From: Luffa acutangula
Taxonomy: Eukaryota > Streptophyta > Magnoliopsida > Cucurbitales > Cucurbitaceae
Assembly: GCA_036850905.1 (NCBI GenBank)
Contig: CM072087.1
Coordinates: 37,365,689-37,429,688 of the forward strand
Direction of reading: 5' to 3'
DNA length: 64,000 nucleotides
Under the pieces are notes generated by a model, which was not told the DNA's origin, ran no database searches, and was given only the letters and a program-made list of their open reading frames with translations. Positions 31,924 to 42,832 of this stretch are shown in pieces. Position 1 is the first letter of the stretch, and the number at the start of each line of letters is the position of its first letter. Both the position numbers and the translations under genes were made by a program.

Positions 31924-34900
31924 TGTAACACCGCTAATTTAAGGAAAATGTTAATTTCCCCAATCGTAAGTTTATTTGACCGAGTGTTGGTTAATTAAAT
32001 TGATTTTAGGAGGAAATAGTTGTAGTGTAAAGTGGCTTGGATAAATTATTTGAGTTGAGGTGGCAATTTTGTAATTTCATTGTCTTTTAGCCAAGCCATT
32101 GAACCCTAATGTTCTTTTAGCCACAAGAAGCCCTAGGCTTTTGAGCCAAGTCACTTCCCCATCTTCTCCTTCTTCCCCTCTCTTCACGATTTTTCAGCCC
32201 CTTTCTCCTCCATCCTTCACGTTTTTTTTTCCTTCTCTTCAACAGCTCGCCTCTCATTTCGTTGCTGTTGCCCGTGCTTTAGCTCCGTCCGGTGTTCGTG
32301 GTGTCACTAGCGACGGGTTTTGTTCGCAGCAGGTCGTCGGCGTCGGCGTCAGTGCAGCACCAGTCGCAAAGGGCGTTTTTCCGACGGGTTACAACATTTT
32401 CGGGCTGTGTTTTAATGATTTGGTGCGTGGGTATGGTTCCTATTGTGTTTTCTTGTCTCAATCGCCCTCGATCTTTCTTCCAATCTCTCGTTGTCTCTGT
32501 TTAGTAGTGTTTTCCGGCGTTTCTGCACGTGAAGCTCGCGACCAGCAGTGTTTTCGCGTGGATCATCATTTTCCTTTGGCGTTCTGGCGAGCTTTAAGCG
32601 TGGGTAAATTTGTTTGAGTGTTATAGTGGTTGATTATTACGTTTAATCGAATACCCATTCGTTATTTACGTCGTGCAACGAGCTTTCCTCTTCAATTTGA
32701 GCAATTCGAATAGTGGTTCTTCACGTTCCAGCAGCTCCAAGCATATTCAGGTTGTGGGTAAATGAGATTTGAAGTTTTGGGTGTTTTGTTTATGTTAGAA
32801 GAGTACACATTAATATTATCTATTGATTTCTAGGTACCCACAACGTTTGAAGGCCCAATCGTCAAGTTGGAGCGATTTTTAGAACTTGGACAGCAAGTTT
32901 TAGTGTGAGTTGGGTAAGTTTTTGGGGTACTTAACGTCCCTAAGTTTACTGGCTCCTTGTTGAATGCTTGGATTAATCTCTTATTGATTTGTGAATTCTT
33001 TTCCCCACTTCGTGTAGTTTAAATAATGGCCTTGGGAGCTAAGGAGTTAATTTAGAATTCATCAAGCGTCGTTAGCTAAGTAAGTAGCCATTTGGAATAA
33101 ATTATATGCTTTAAAACCATTTTAGTTGAGAATGGTTTATACTAGCATGAGTTGGATTTCATCCTTAAGTTGCCCTTTGAATTTAAGTAGCTATTTGGAT
33201 TCAAATTCCATGTCTTAGATTCATTGTATGGTAGTTGGATATGGTAAGTGGTTTTTGAACATGACATAGTTGCTTTTGGAACCATTGTATGCTTAATGGT
33301 AGTGAAATGAGGTATTGGATGAGTTTTCATGCTTGGGCCTAGTTCTCTTTGGAATGTTGTATGCTTGAACATGATTTAAGTGTTGCTTACTTGGACATGA
33401 CTTAAGTGTGGTTATGCTTGTAGAATTAAATAAGTGCAGTATGTTGGGTTGAGTTGTGAAGCATGACAACGCTATGAGGACCTCTTAGTTTTCTGTGACG
33501 TCTTCTGATTCTCTACTAAGTATGTTTGGAATGATTCTTGCAAGACTGTTTCAGGATTTTGTTTATGATACTGGAGGATGGGTTGAATGTTTATTGGAGT
33601 TGTGATTGGAGTTGGGTTGTAATTCTGACTCATTTATGTCTATAGAAGTGCCTCATTATTGTTTCCAGGTGTATACGAATTTTGGGTTCCATATATGTAT
33701 GTCGTTATGCTGCCGAATTTTCGGTAGCCTCATAATAGTTTAGGAATCATACTTACCTATTGAGGAAATGCTTAAAATAGGGACCTCGACCACGTTTTAG
33801 GGCCTCAGGAAGACTTATTAGATTTTTTAAGTCTTACATAGCTAGAGTGTGTTCCTTCCCCATCTCAGGACTGATAGAACTTAGTTACCAGGCACGTTTA
33901 CATACGTTCTATCAGTTGACTGTTAGAGCTCAGTTTCAGGCACGCTAGCATGCGCTCTCTCAGTTCAGGACGGTGTTGAGCTTATGATTAGGCACGTTGT
34001 TCGTGCGCCACTTGTCACCAGACATGTTTACATGCGTCAGTTGCTCCACCGTATTTTTATCTTTACATTCAGGGGTGTAGTGTTGGGATAGGTGTAGTTC
34101 TGCTAGAGGTGGCCAACTAGTCTCTAGTTTACTTACCTTAGCCGACTGACCCACACAACACTCTAGTTGGCACAGGTTGGGGATTGGTTAACACCCTAAA
34201 CAGAGCATGTTTATGTGATCAGTTGTGGCCCTCGGGTTAGAAACCCAAATGTCATTCCAGTTAGGTCCCTATGTCGCTAAGACCCAGAAATTCAAGAACT
34301 CAGTTTCAAGTGTGACTGATTAGGACTGATCCTAGTGTAGGGACCTTAGACTCGATTAGGGCCTCATATGGACTTAAAAGATCCTTAAATCTTACGTTAG
34401 CTAGAGTGTCTTCCCTTCCCCATCTCAGGGCTGGTAGAATTCTGTTCGTCAGGCACGTTATCATGTGTTCTATCACTTGACTGTTAGAGCCCAGCTTTAG
34501 GCCCATTATCGTGCGCTCTCTCAGTTAAGGACGGCGTTGAGCTTATGATCAGGCACGTTATTTGTGCGCCAGATGGCACCAGGCATGTTTTCATGCGTCA
34601 GTTGCTCCACCGTATTTATTATTCATATTTTAGGGGTGTTGTGTTGGGATAGATGTAGTTCTGCTAGAGGTTGCCAGCTAGCCTCTAGTTTACTTGCCTT
34701 AATCGACTGACCCACACAACACTCTAGTTGGCATAGGTTGGGGATAGGTAAGCACCCTAGGAAGAACGTCTCATGTACTCTGTTATGGCCCTAGGGTTAG
34801 AAACCCGAATGAATGTTTTCAGTTAGGTCCCTATAATGATAAGACCCAGAATCAAGTTTCATGCTATTAGATCTCATGTTATCAGTTTTAACCCTTAAGT

Positions 34901-35294
34901 GGGCTACTTACTGAGTATATTCTTATATACTCACCCATGCTACATTACTTTCCCTTTCAGGTGGTACTTGATGACATCAGGCGAGTGGCGAGAGCAGTGG
35001 ATGGCTAGGCTATGGGATGCAGCTGCAAATCATGTCTCTAGGAGTCTAGGATCGAGTTTCCTAGTTTCATGCTTTCAAATGTTATTAGTTTTCAACTTTA
35101 CGAAAATTGCCTATCATGTTTGGACTATTCTGTTATTGTAAACTGATTTATGGTTTGGACCCAGTTTAATAAATAAAAGATTTTTATCTATGGTCTCTTC
35201 CGCCTTTTGAGTTTTAAAAGTTTTACGTTTTCATGCATGTAGTAGCGACCCTTTTGTATGTTATTTTTATTCCCTTTTTAGTTGGGTCGTTACA
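31924..35294 (+). mobile_element. Long solo LTR, gypsy type (3371 bp), TGTAAC...GTTACA
   Basis: Begins TGTAACACCGCTAATTTAAGG and ends AGTTGGGTCGTTACA. Flanks are GATAA and GTTAA (4 of 5). The R LTR continues across it. Features in order: a CCCTTTCTCC-rich leader-like part (32150-32250), a tandem duplication of about 560 bp (33778-34855), CTTACTGAGTATATTC, and AATAAATAAAAG as a poly(A) signal near 35169. The open frame at 32099-32617 (172 codons) matches no family I know and sits in LTR leader DNA, so I do not call it a gene. Assignment to Ty3/gypsy rests on the ends and LTR length. Confidence 0.82.
33778..34855. repeat. Tandem duplication, unit about 560 bp, inside the solo LTR
   Basis: Unit 1 starts AGGGACCTCG at 33778, unit 2 AGGGACCTTAG at 34339. 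Both run through TTCCCCATCTCAGG, GGCACGTT hairpin motifs, GTTGCTCCACCGTATTT, GACTGACCCACACAACACTC and AAGACCCAGAA. The second unit is slightly shorter. Confidence 0.88.
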
Positions 35295-36410
35295 GTTAAT
35301 TAGTTAGGTTTCTATTTCACTAGGATGACCTAGGCAACTTAGTCTGAATCCTGAGTGGATTATGGACTCCAGTTCATGAGGGATTGTCCTTTGATTTGTA
35401 TGGGTGAGAGTGGCCAGTATGCCGACTCAATAAGCCGACCATTTTGGGGACAAGACCGAGTGGGGAGCTGGAAACATAATCACACAAGATGGAATTCACT
35501 CCTTCCTGACTTTTGAGGAAGTAGATGAGTGTTCCCTTAAGTGGTGTCTCCGGGTCTTGAACAAAGGGTCCTACCCTCTCACTAGCCTGAGAGGGGTTTC
35601 TGTTTGATGGTTGGACCACAAACAAGTTGTTCATTAGAGGAGTGACCCACAGTGAATACTGCAGTGAGAAGAGTGCAGCTGTGGGTCTTTAGTGGAGTAA
35701 CCCACAGTTAACGAATGTTGACTAACTTGGTTAATGAGTTTAGCCAATTAGTCTCGTATCATTGGAGCTTCTGATATGCAGGTCCATTAGGTCCCACTGA
35801 TAGCTCGTAAAGAGACTTGAAGCAATTAAGTATAAATTGTAAATTTAAAGTGTTCAATTTATTTAAGGGAATCCTATAAGCAATTATGAAACTTTATAAT
35901 ATAATTTTTGAAAAAATTAATTCTTGAGAGAAAATATTTGAAAGAACTCAAATAATTAATATGGAAATAATTATTTATTTATTAAAATTAGATATGAATA
36001 CGATAATAAATTTGATCTTATTCATGATCTTTTCCTATTAGAAAAAGGTCTTGGTCTTTACCTATAAATAAGACCCTTGGGTGGGGAGAAAGGTATCTCA
36101 GTCATTCTTCTTCTCTCAAAGATCTCTCCTAAAAGACTCCCACCAGTCTCCTGCTTCTAGAAGTCTTAGAGATATACTGGTGTAACGGATCGGTGGTGTT
36201 CGCACAAGAAGGTTGATGCGTTTTCAATCTCACAAGCAAGAAAAAGACGAATCGATCTAGGCTTCCTACGAAAGTGAGTTTCCTTGAAATCCTTGATCAC
36301 TAGGATAATCTATATTAGATCTAGGTAATTTTTAAGCATGTTTATAGCCACTTTACAGCATGTTAAATACGTTTTTATTGCTGTATATTTTTGCAAATTG
36401 TATTGGTATT
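35295..36410 (+). repeat. R LTR continuation after the gypsy-type solo LTR
   Basis: Holds the middle and 3' part of the R LTR: GATGACCTAGGCAACTTAG, GATTTGTATGGGTGAGAGTGG, AACAAGTTGTTCATTAGAGG, the TATA box at 36063 and the start of U5. It stops where the S solo LTR begins and resumes at 37628. Confidence 0.85.
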
Positions 36411-37627
36411 TGATAGCGAGCATAGCTAGCTATTTTTCCTTAATTAATTTAGCTAGTCTTTCATGATTTATTGGCCAAATTTTATGCATTTTCATGTTGT
36501 ATTTGTAGGAAATTAATATTGGAGCCAATTGGATGTTCGGGGGGCGAAAAGAGGTTAAAGAAGGAAAAAGAGATCAAAGAAGAAGAAGTCAAATTAAAGT
36601 CAACCGCAGACCAGCGTCGAGACGCTGCTCCTTGAGCGTCTCGACGCTGCCTTTCCTTATCTGATTAGGCGATAACAGGTCACAGCGTTGAGACGCTGTC
36701 TCCGTCGTGTGTTTTTCCATTCCAGATTTTGCGATAAGGCGACAGCGTTGAGACGCTGTCTTCTCAGCGTCTCGACGCTACGACAAAAAATCAGCCTATT
36801 TATAATTTTCGATTAGGGCTGATTGGGGGACTTCTTTTTGGACACTCTAGAGCCGTAAAACAGAGGAAATAGACTAATTTCCAGCCTACATAGTGTTTAA
36901 TTTCCTTTATCCCTTATTTTAGTTAGTTTTTATGGTTGATTCGTACTTAGTTTATGTTGTAATAAGGATTATGTGTAGCTAAGTTGAATTCTTAGGGATT
37001 GATGTAGCCGTTGGGCACGTTATGGATTGATTTTACAGTTTTATGCAATTGATTTCATTTATGCATATTTGTGTCCTTATGTTTTCAATTTACCGGCCAT
37101 AAATTGATTGATGTTTGTGCTTGAATCTTACTCGGGAGAGAGGATTTAGCTTAGAAATCATTATGCATAACTAGGATTTAGCTAGAAATCGAGAGATTAT
37201 AGTTAATTCTAGAAATCGTTAAAAAGGTTATCCTTATTGCCTTGTATGTTTATTGAATTTAGATAGGGATATCGGGTTCAATTGCATGTGGGAGAATCAT
37301 GTATGCTCGAGAGAGATATGTGTGATTTTAGTTTACCAAGATTTATGAATCATAGCATGTTGTTAATCCATTAATTAATCCATAATATCCCAATTGGTGA
37401 AATCACATCCCTAAGACCATTGTTTCCATTGGATTGTCAATTTTTGCATTGTTTTGTGTTTGCTTTACTTTCATTCTCACTTCATTTGGTTCCCTAAATA
37501 AAATTGGGCACGACTATTTTCGGTAATTAAGATTGATTAGAAACCAATCCAGAGGACGACATTCGAATATCACATTCACTATATTATTACTTGACCCATA
37601 CATTTGCGGTAAGCAATTTGAACATCA
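36411..37627 (+). mobile_element. S-family solo LTR (1217 bp) with GTATT target duplication
   Basis: Starts TGATAGCGAGCATAGCTAGC and ends AATTTGAACATCA. GTATT is exactly duplicated (36406-36410, 37628-37632). It contains five GCGTC..GACGC palindromes (36612-36779), then a TATA box (TATTTATAAT, 36797-36806) and GAGCCGTAAAACAGAGG. No coding frame. This is the reference copy for the family here. Confidence 0.95.
36612..36779. promoter_or_regulatory. Cluster of five GCGTC-NN-GACGC palindromes upstream of a TATA box
   Basis: CAGCGTCGAGACGCTG (36612-36627), AGCGTCTCGACGCT (36635-36648), CAGCGTTGAGACGCTG (36683-36698 and 36743-36758) and AGCGTCTCGACGCT (36766-36779). The last copy ends 17 bp before the TATA box. 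Equivalent clusters exist in the other S LTRs. Confidence 0.85.
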
Positions 37628-37716
37628 GTATTTCAATTAGAATCAAAGACTCTGAGTAGGTTTTGTCTATACGTTCATCTTCTTCCACTGCGCCAAGGGC
37701 TCCCATCCCTTCAATT

Positions 37717-37729
37717 GGTATCATAGCCA
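37717..37729 (+). other. Copia primer-binding site
   Basis: TGGTATCATAGCC, one base different from the initiator-Met tRNA primer site TGGTATCAGAGCC, two bases after the R LTR end. It shows that the preceding R LTR is a 5' LTR. Confidence 0.8.
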
Positions 37730-38173
37730 ACTCTGTTGCTCTTGATTTTAAATTGAAATTTGCAATTTTTTTATGGTTGGATTTATGCATTGTGAATGTT
37801 ATGGTTTGCGTATAAATGGTTTCAATTAAATTGGTCATAGATTTACGTTTCTTGAATGGTTCAATATAAAGGCCGCAGCATTTTTGGGCATAATTTGTAA
37901 ATCGATTGTCCTTTGTAAGTTCAGGTCTAGAATAGGGTTTTCTATGATGAAGATCGATGAAAATCACGTCCAGAATCTAGGTCAATCGCGAAGAACAGTC
38001 GCTGGAATTCCCAGATTTTGTCTCCAGACGCAATAGCGTCATGACCATGTTCATCGGGCATCGCGACGCTGTCGCGATTTCGCGAAGCGGAGATCTGCGA
38101 TTGCATCACCGTCGCGACGCTATCTTCAAAGCGTCTCGACGCTGGCTCGATTTCATGCGGCCTGTGGCTAGGG
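37730..38173 (+). other. Start of copia internal region, decayed
   Basis: Follows the primer-binding site. No gag frame is recognisable. At 38020-38152 it contains GCGTC/GACGC motifs (for example AGCGTCTCGACGCTGG near 38139) like those in the S LTRs, so part may derive from another insertion. Confidence 0.4.
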
Positions 38174-40055
38174 TTTATAATTGGAGAAATTGATGTTTAC
38201 CGCGTTACACTTCCCTCTTTTTGGTTTTTGTTTTGTTTCTACATAATGTGTATCTAATTTGTTGTTTCGAATTCAAGGGTGAATTAATTCTAGTTGTAAT
38301 AATTTTTTGAGGCTTTGTACCAAATAGAATTTATTATATTCAAGAATTTTTTTTCTTTCTTATTCTCTATTTTTTATTAATAATTTGATATTTAATTAAA
38401 TTGACAAATTCATTTAATATTGGTTGTTCTATATTGTCGTTGATGAATTTGTGATATGTAATTGTCATGAATGATTTAATTTAGCAGCAAGGAGTTTGCT
38501 TAAGTGTGGGTAAGTATGACTTTTCCATTTTACATAACTTGCATAATAAACTCTAGAGGGCAATAAAGGGACAAAATTAATAAAGTTGCAATTATCTCGA
38601 TTAATTGAATTTGGTTTTTAGTCATTTTCCATATAGATTTATTTTTAATGCTATCATTAAATCGATATTGAACACTATAGTGTCCAATTGATTAAATGAT
38701 AAGTTTTTATTTTGATGCTTGGTTAGAATCAAATAAATAGAGAATTTACACACTAATTATTGGTTTTCCAAATAAGTAGATAATTAAGGTCCCATTTAAT
38801 AACCATTTGATTATTTGTATTTTGTTTTTGGTTTTTAAGCTTATAAACATCACTCTCAACTCTAAGTTTCTTTGGCTTTCCACCTACCTTCTTCCCATGT
38901 TTTTAAAAACCAAGCCAATTTTTTAAAACTAAAAAAAGTAGTTTTCAAAAACTTGGTTTTGTTTTTAAAATTTTGTTAGGAATTCAAGTATGTCTTTAAC
39001 AAAAACGAAAACCATGGTGAGGAAATTTAAAGAAAACAAGTCTAATTTTCAAAAACCAAAAACCAAATTATTATCAAACGGGACCTAAGTTTTTGAATTG
39101 AGAATTTGATTTTTTTTTTTAGTCTGTGATCAAGATTACACTGGGATAGAATTTGCCCTCGATTTGAAATTTTGTAATTTTATTTTTATATTCACTTCTT
39201 TGCTTAATTTTATCTTCGTTCAACATTTCAAAACCCCTTATTTTATTTTAGTTTTCTTAAACCTTGACAAATTAATTTTGCTAGTTCTCTTGAGATACAA
39301 CTTAGTTTCACTATCTCTCTACAAATTACATTAGAAGGATCAGTTATTACTTTGCAGCGCCTCGAAAACCAAACCAATATCCATTAGCGGTCGATTAACA
39401 TCTTATTGGATTAAACCTTTATATTCTTCCATATATATCTACTTAATATCTTTTAATGTATTCCAAAATTCTTTCTATCCCATTTGGAATCGAGAATCGA
39501 AATTTGACTTTGAAAAATCCAACATAAAATTGTAACCGTCCAAAATTTCAACAAGTTAGAATGTATAATTAATTAAACTTTATATTCTTCCATATCTAAT
39601 ATTTTATATTCTAAAATATTTGTGCTTATTCTTTTTGAGTCAACACCAAAGTCGAGAGCTTTAATTAACAAGTTATAATGTATACTTAATTCTTTCTATC
39701 ACATTTTAAATAGAGAATCTAAGAATGGGGGAGGAAGAAGAGAGGTAAGAGAGAGAAAAAGAAATAAACGAATAAAATGTTTTTAATTGAGAAAATAATT
39801 TTGAAAAACAATTAAAAAAAATTATTAAAAAAATTGTCACATTAGTTTTCTGTTAGTAATTAACAAAAAAGTTAAGAAAGGGACTAGAAGTATAACAAAA
39901 TCCAAACCTTAGGAGTACAATTGTTGAATTTGAAACTTATGGACCAAAATGTAACCTATCCCAAACCTGACTAAAAGTATATTTTTTCCTGAATTTTATT
40001 GAAACAATTGTGTGGATAACCCATTGGACAGGTCAAAATGAAAAATGTCCTACAT
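38174..40055 (+). repeat. Paralogous segment, copy 2 (partner 20822-22715)
   Basis: Same order of blocks as copy 1, with small indels. It carries a MITE at 38788-39085 that copy 1 lacks and lacks the MITE of copy 1. AT-rich, no coding frame. It abuts the region upstream of the cystatin-like gene. Confidence 0.92.
38788..39085. mobile_element. Tourist-like MITE (298 bp), TAA target duplication, empty site known
   Basis: Ends GGTCCCATTTAATAACCATT and, reversed, GGTCCCGTTTGATAATAATT. TAA flanks it on both sides (38785-38787, 39086-39088). Copy 1 of the segment has the uninterrupted site (GTAGATTAAGTTCTTG near 21402). Confidence 0.93.
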
Positions 40056-40145
40056 TTTCAATTCAAGAATATATGCCCTTTTGGTTACGTCATCATCCTA
40101 ACAAAATTACCATTTTACTCTCTATATGAAAACACGCATTTAAGG

Positions 40146-40390
40146 CATTTAAGAGCGAGAGCGAGATTGGTAAGAGAGTAAGAGATTGAATAGAGAAACT
40201 AGAGAGAGAGTAAGAGATTGGAGGGAGAATTTGGAGAGAGAGAAAAAAGCGAGAAGCTAGAGCAAGAGCAAGATTGGAGAGCAATCGAGAAATTGGAGAG
40301 AAAGCAAGAGATTCGAGAGAGAGCGAAAAGCTAAAGCGAGAGGTTGGAGCGAGTGCAAGAATAGCGAGAGATAGCGAGGTCAGAGTAGAG
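40146..40390. repeat. Purine-rich tract (about 245 bp)
   Basis: The plus strand is almost all A and G, with degenerate repeats of GAGAGCGAGAAGC and AGAGATTGGAG and rare T or C. The open frames across it are low-complexity artefacts. Such tracts can form triplex DNA; that is not shown here. Confidence 0.85.
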
Positions 40391-40539
40391 AGTAAAATAG
40401 TAATTTTTACTAGGATGTTGATACAAACAAAAGGGCATATCCTTGATTTTAATAGGCTCTGTTCAGTGACTAGAATCTCATATAAAATACTTAATAAATA
40501 TCTCAATTCACATTAAACCATCCACATATGGCAAAATAA

Positions 40540-40905
40540 CCACCAAAAATTCAACAAGTTAGAATAATCTATACTTAATTAAACCTTTATATTCTTCCAT
40601 ATCTAATATATTTTATGTTCTAAAATATTTGTGCTTATTCTTTTTGAGTCGTTACCAAATTTAAGAACTTTAATTAATTGAGTTAGAATGTATACTTAAT
40701 TTATTTCAATGTATTCCAAAATTCTTTCTATCACATTTTGAATCAATAATCTAAATTTGACTTAGAAAAGTCCAACATGAAAGTTGTAACGGCCCAAAAT
40801 GTCAATAAGTTAGAATACTAATCTATATTTTGTTTTAATAAAAGAATAATCTATACTTAATTAAACCTTTATATTCTTCTATATCTAATAATCTATACTT
40901 TAGCA
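40540..40905 (+). repeat. Degenerate AT-rich repeats related to the paralogous segment
   Basis: The block TTCAACAAGTTAGAAT...CTTCCATATCTAATAT...TGTGCTTATTCTTTTTGAGTC, present at 39540-39700, recurs at 40548-40700 and partly at 40798-40900. The paralogous segment was thus built partly from a local tandem repeat. Confidence 0.75.
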
Positions 40906-41180
40906 TATCTCCCTTTCATTTTAGTTTGACTAAATTACATGGTAAATTAATTAGTTGCCATGAAGAATATTTGAAAATGAAGATAACAGAAGAATGTTAT
41001 CGAGTAAACAAATTTTATTCGAAGCTATCTTTTAATTAGCTATGAAACTCGTATTGGTCCACTCTTTTTTTATGAAATCTGCATACCAAGATTCCAGGTA
41101 TTAAGTTACTATTGAACGACTCTTAACTCCACAAATAATTCCCTTGGACGATATTCATTTCTAGGGATGAAACACAATTC

Positions 41181-41190
41181 TATAAATATA
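41181..41190 (+). promoter_or_regulatory. TATA box of the cystatin-like gene
   Basis: TATAAATATA, about 88 bp upstream of the ATG at 41269. With a start site about 30 bp downstream it gives a leader of roughly 55 nt. It also rules out use of the in-frame GTG at 41206 as a natural start. Confidence 0.6.
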
Positions 41191-41268
41191 AAAGTACCAT
41201 TTTAGGTGAAGAGCAAACCACCCGCTTACAAAGTTTTGTTAGCTGGAAACTATCAATCAAAAGTTAGG

Positions 41269-41607
41269 ATGAGTTCTTCTGGACAAGATGATTGGAAACC
41301 AATAGAGTATTGGAAAGTAATAACGAACATTAATGACGATTCGTATGTGCAAGAGATCGGAAAGTTTGCAGTGACGAAGGAAACACACAGTTTACTTGGG
41401 GCTACATGGACATTCATTGGAGTGGTGAGTGGTGAGATTGCAAAGGTGAATGAAGGAGAAAAGTACCGGCTTAAGGTAGAGGTGAAAATAGAGATAGTAT
41501 CTAACAATCCTCCCCCACCAATATATGAGAAAGGTAAGGTTGTTGTGCTGGATCATAAACCACCTGTTAAATCTTGGGAACTCTTAGATTTTGATTTTCC
41601 CAAATAG
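41269..41607 (+). CDS. Cystatin-like protein (phytocystatin / phloem PP1-like), 112 aa
   Basis: Single-exon gene starting MSSSGQDDWKPIEYWKVI and ending SWELLDFDFPK, stop TAG. The frame is open upstream to 41206 but contains no ATG before 41269, and the TATA box favours this start. Cystatins inhibit papain-type cysteine proteases by a wedge made of an N-terminal glycine, a QxVxG loop and a C-terminal PW hairpin. Present: DWKPI, YVQEIGKFAVTKE (the LARFAV-type helix signature of plant cystatins), VVSGE, KYRLKVEVK and a C-terminal W. The QxVxG position reads IAKVNEG and the PW reads SW, so protease inhibition is doubtful; cucurbit phloem filament protein PP1 shows similar domains. No signal peptide. 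No stops or frameshifts. It is the only compact host-like gene in the window. Confidence 0.82.
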   Translation: MSSSGQDDWKPIEYWKVITNINDDSYVQEIGKFAVTKETHSLLGATWTFIGVVSGEIAKVNEGEKYRLKVEVKIEIVSNNPPPPIYEKGKVVVLDHKPPVKSWELLDFDFPK

Positions 41608-41730
41608 CCTTTTGGCCTTGGCGCCCTTTACTCCTCAACTCTCAGTTTGTTGAGGGGACCAACCCTTATCTACTTTAGATAATGCTCACATCGCATTATC
41701 CTTATGTATGGATACTATAGTAATATGAGA

Positions 41731-41737
41731 ATAAAAT
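41731..41737 (+). terminator. Poly(A) signal of the cystatin-like gene
   Basis: AATAAAA in GAGAATAAAATAAGG, about 125 bp after the stop codon. Confidence 0.5.
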
Positions 41738-41848
41738 AAGGGTTCTATCAATGTCTAATTCTATGAGTGTTTTTTTTTTTTTCTTCTTCTCTCTCTATTA
41801 TAAACCTAGCTACATTAACTACTAAGGCTCTGTTTGATAAACTATTTA

Positions 41849-42832
41849 GGCCCCGTTTGATAACCATTTCAGTTTTTGGGTTTTTGGTTTTTCTGCTTTT
41901 GGTTTTTGGTTTTTTGTTTTTTGTTTTTTAAAAACAAAAACCATATATGTTTGATAACTGTTTTTTGTGTTCTGTTTTTAAAAAAATAGAAAACCAAACT
42001 TGTTTGATAACTGTTTTTGGTTTTCAGTTTTTTAAAAATTAGAAAGATGAACATATATTTTAGAGAGAAAAAATGTGTAGAGACGTTGAAATAAAAATTT
42101 AGAGACACAAATATAAATGTTTTCGAGAGATTTTTTTTTTAAAAGACGAGAGAAAAGTTAAACATAAAAAATAGATGTGAAAGAAAATGTTTAGAGAGAG
42201 AATATTAGTTAGACTCAAGAAAAGATATTAGTTGGAGAAAAAATAGAAAAAAAAAAGTTAGAGTAAAAGCGATAAATTTAAGATAAAAAAACAGATTAAA
42301 TAAAAATAGAAAATTTAAAGAGATAGTAAGGTTAGGAGTAAAAGATATGCTAAAGAAATAACGATGAGTTAGAAAAATAAAGAAAAGTTGTAGCGATAGA
42401 AAATTTTGGAGATTTTTTTTTTCAAAAGAAAAATTAGAATATGTTAATTAAGGAGACAAAAGTTATTGATAAGTTTTTAGAAATAGATAAGTTACCGAGA
42501 AAAAAAAAAGTTTTAAGAGAGAAAATTTTAGAGAGAGAAAAATAAATTTTATAGAGAGAAAAATGTTTTAGAGAAAAAAAAATAGAAAAAGGAATTTGTT
42601 GGAGAGATAGGTAAAAGAGGAGAAAAATAAGGATTAGAAGAAAAATGGGTTTTTGAAAAACAGAAATCTGTTTTTAAAAACTACTTTTTTTGGTTTTTGA
42701 AATTTGCTTATAATTTCAAAAACGTTTTTAAAAAACAGAAAACAAAAAACAGAAATGATTAGCAAACACCCCTGTTTTTTTAATATGAAAAACAAAAACA
42801 GAAAACAGAAAACGAAATGGTTATCAAACGCC
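41849..42832. mobile_element. Long MITE-like element (984 bp) with GTTTGATAACCATTTC inverted ends
   Basis: The left end GGCCCCGTTTGATAACCATTTC matches the reverse of the right end (GGCGTTTGATAACCATTTC). Inverted similarity continues through TTTTTGG/CTGTTTTT runs. The interior is extremely purine-rich on the plus strand (AGAGAGAAAAA). The target duplication is unclear. A short GGCTCTGTTTGATAAACT at 41826 looks like another end of the same type, so two such elements may be nested. It lies about 110 bp after the cystatin poly(A) signal. Confidence 0.75.

Larger units (their letters stand above)
31538..37714 (+). repeat. R-family LTR (about 1.6 kb net) acting as a 5' LTR, with two insertions
   Basis: Starts TGTTAGGTTTTATGCCC and ends CCCATCCCTTCA at 37714. 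A primer-binding site follows three bases later, so this is the 5' LTR of a plus-strand copia element. It is split by the 3.4-kb solo LTR at 31924-35294 and the S solo LTR at 36411-37627. A TATA box (TATAAATA, 36063-36070) and the conserved CTGGTGTAAC of the R/U5 region (about 36178) are intact. It inserted into the R LTR that begins at 23929. No 3' LTR partner is found. Confidence 0.85.

Noticed and set aside
32099..32617. 172-codon open frame as a host gene
   Set aside because: It lies in the leader-like pyrimidine-rich part of a solo LTR with target duplication. The corresponding parts of related Q LTRs have no conserved frame.
40093..40506. Leu/Ser-rich 137-codon minus-strand frame
   Set aside because: It is the complement of a purine-rich low-complexity tract.
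41206..41268. N-terminal extension of the cystatin-like protein from GTG at 41206
   Set aside because: There is no ATG in that part, the TATA box places it in the leader, and TTTTAG before it is followed by no convincing upstream exon.
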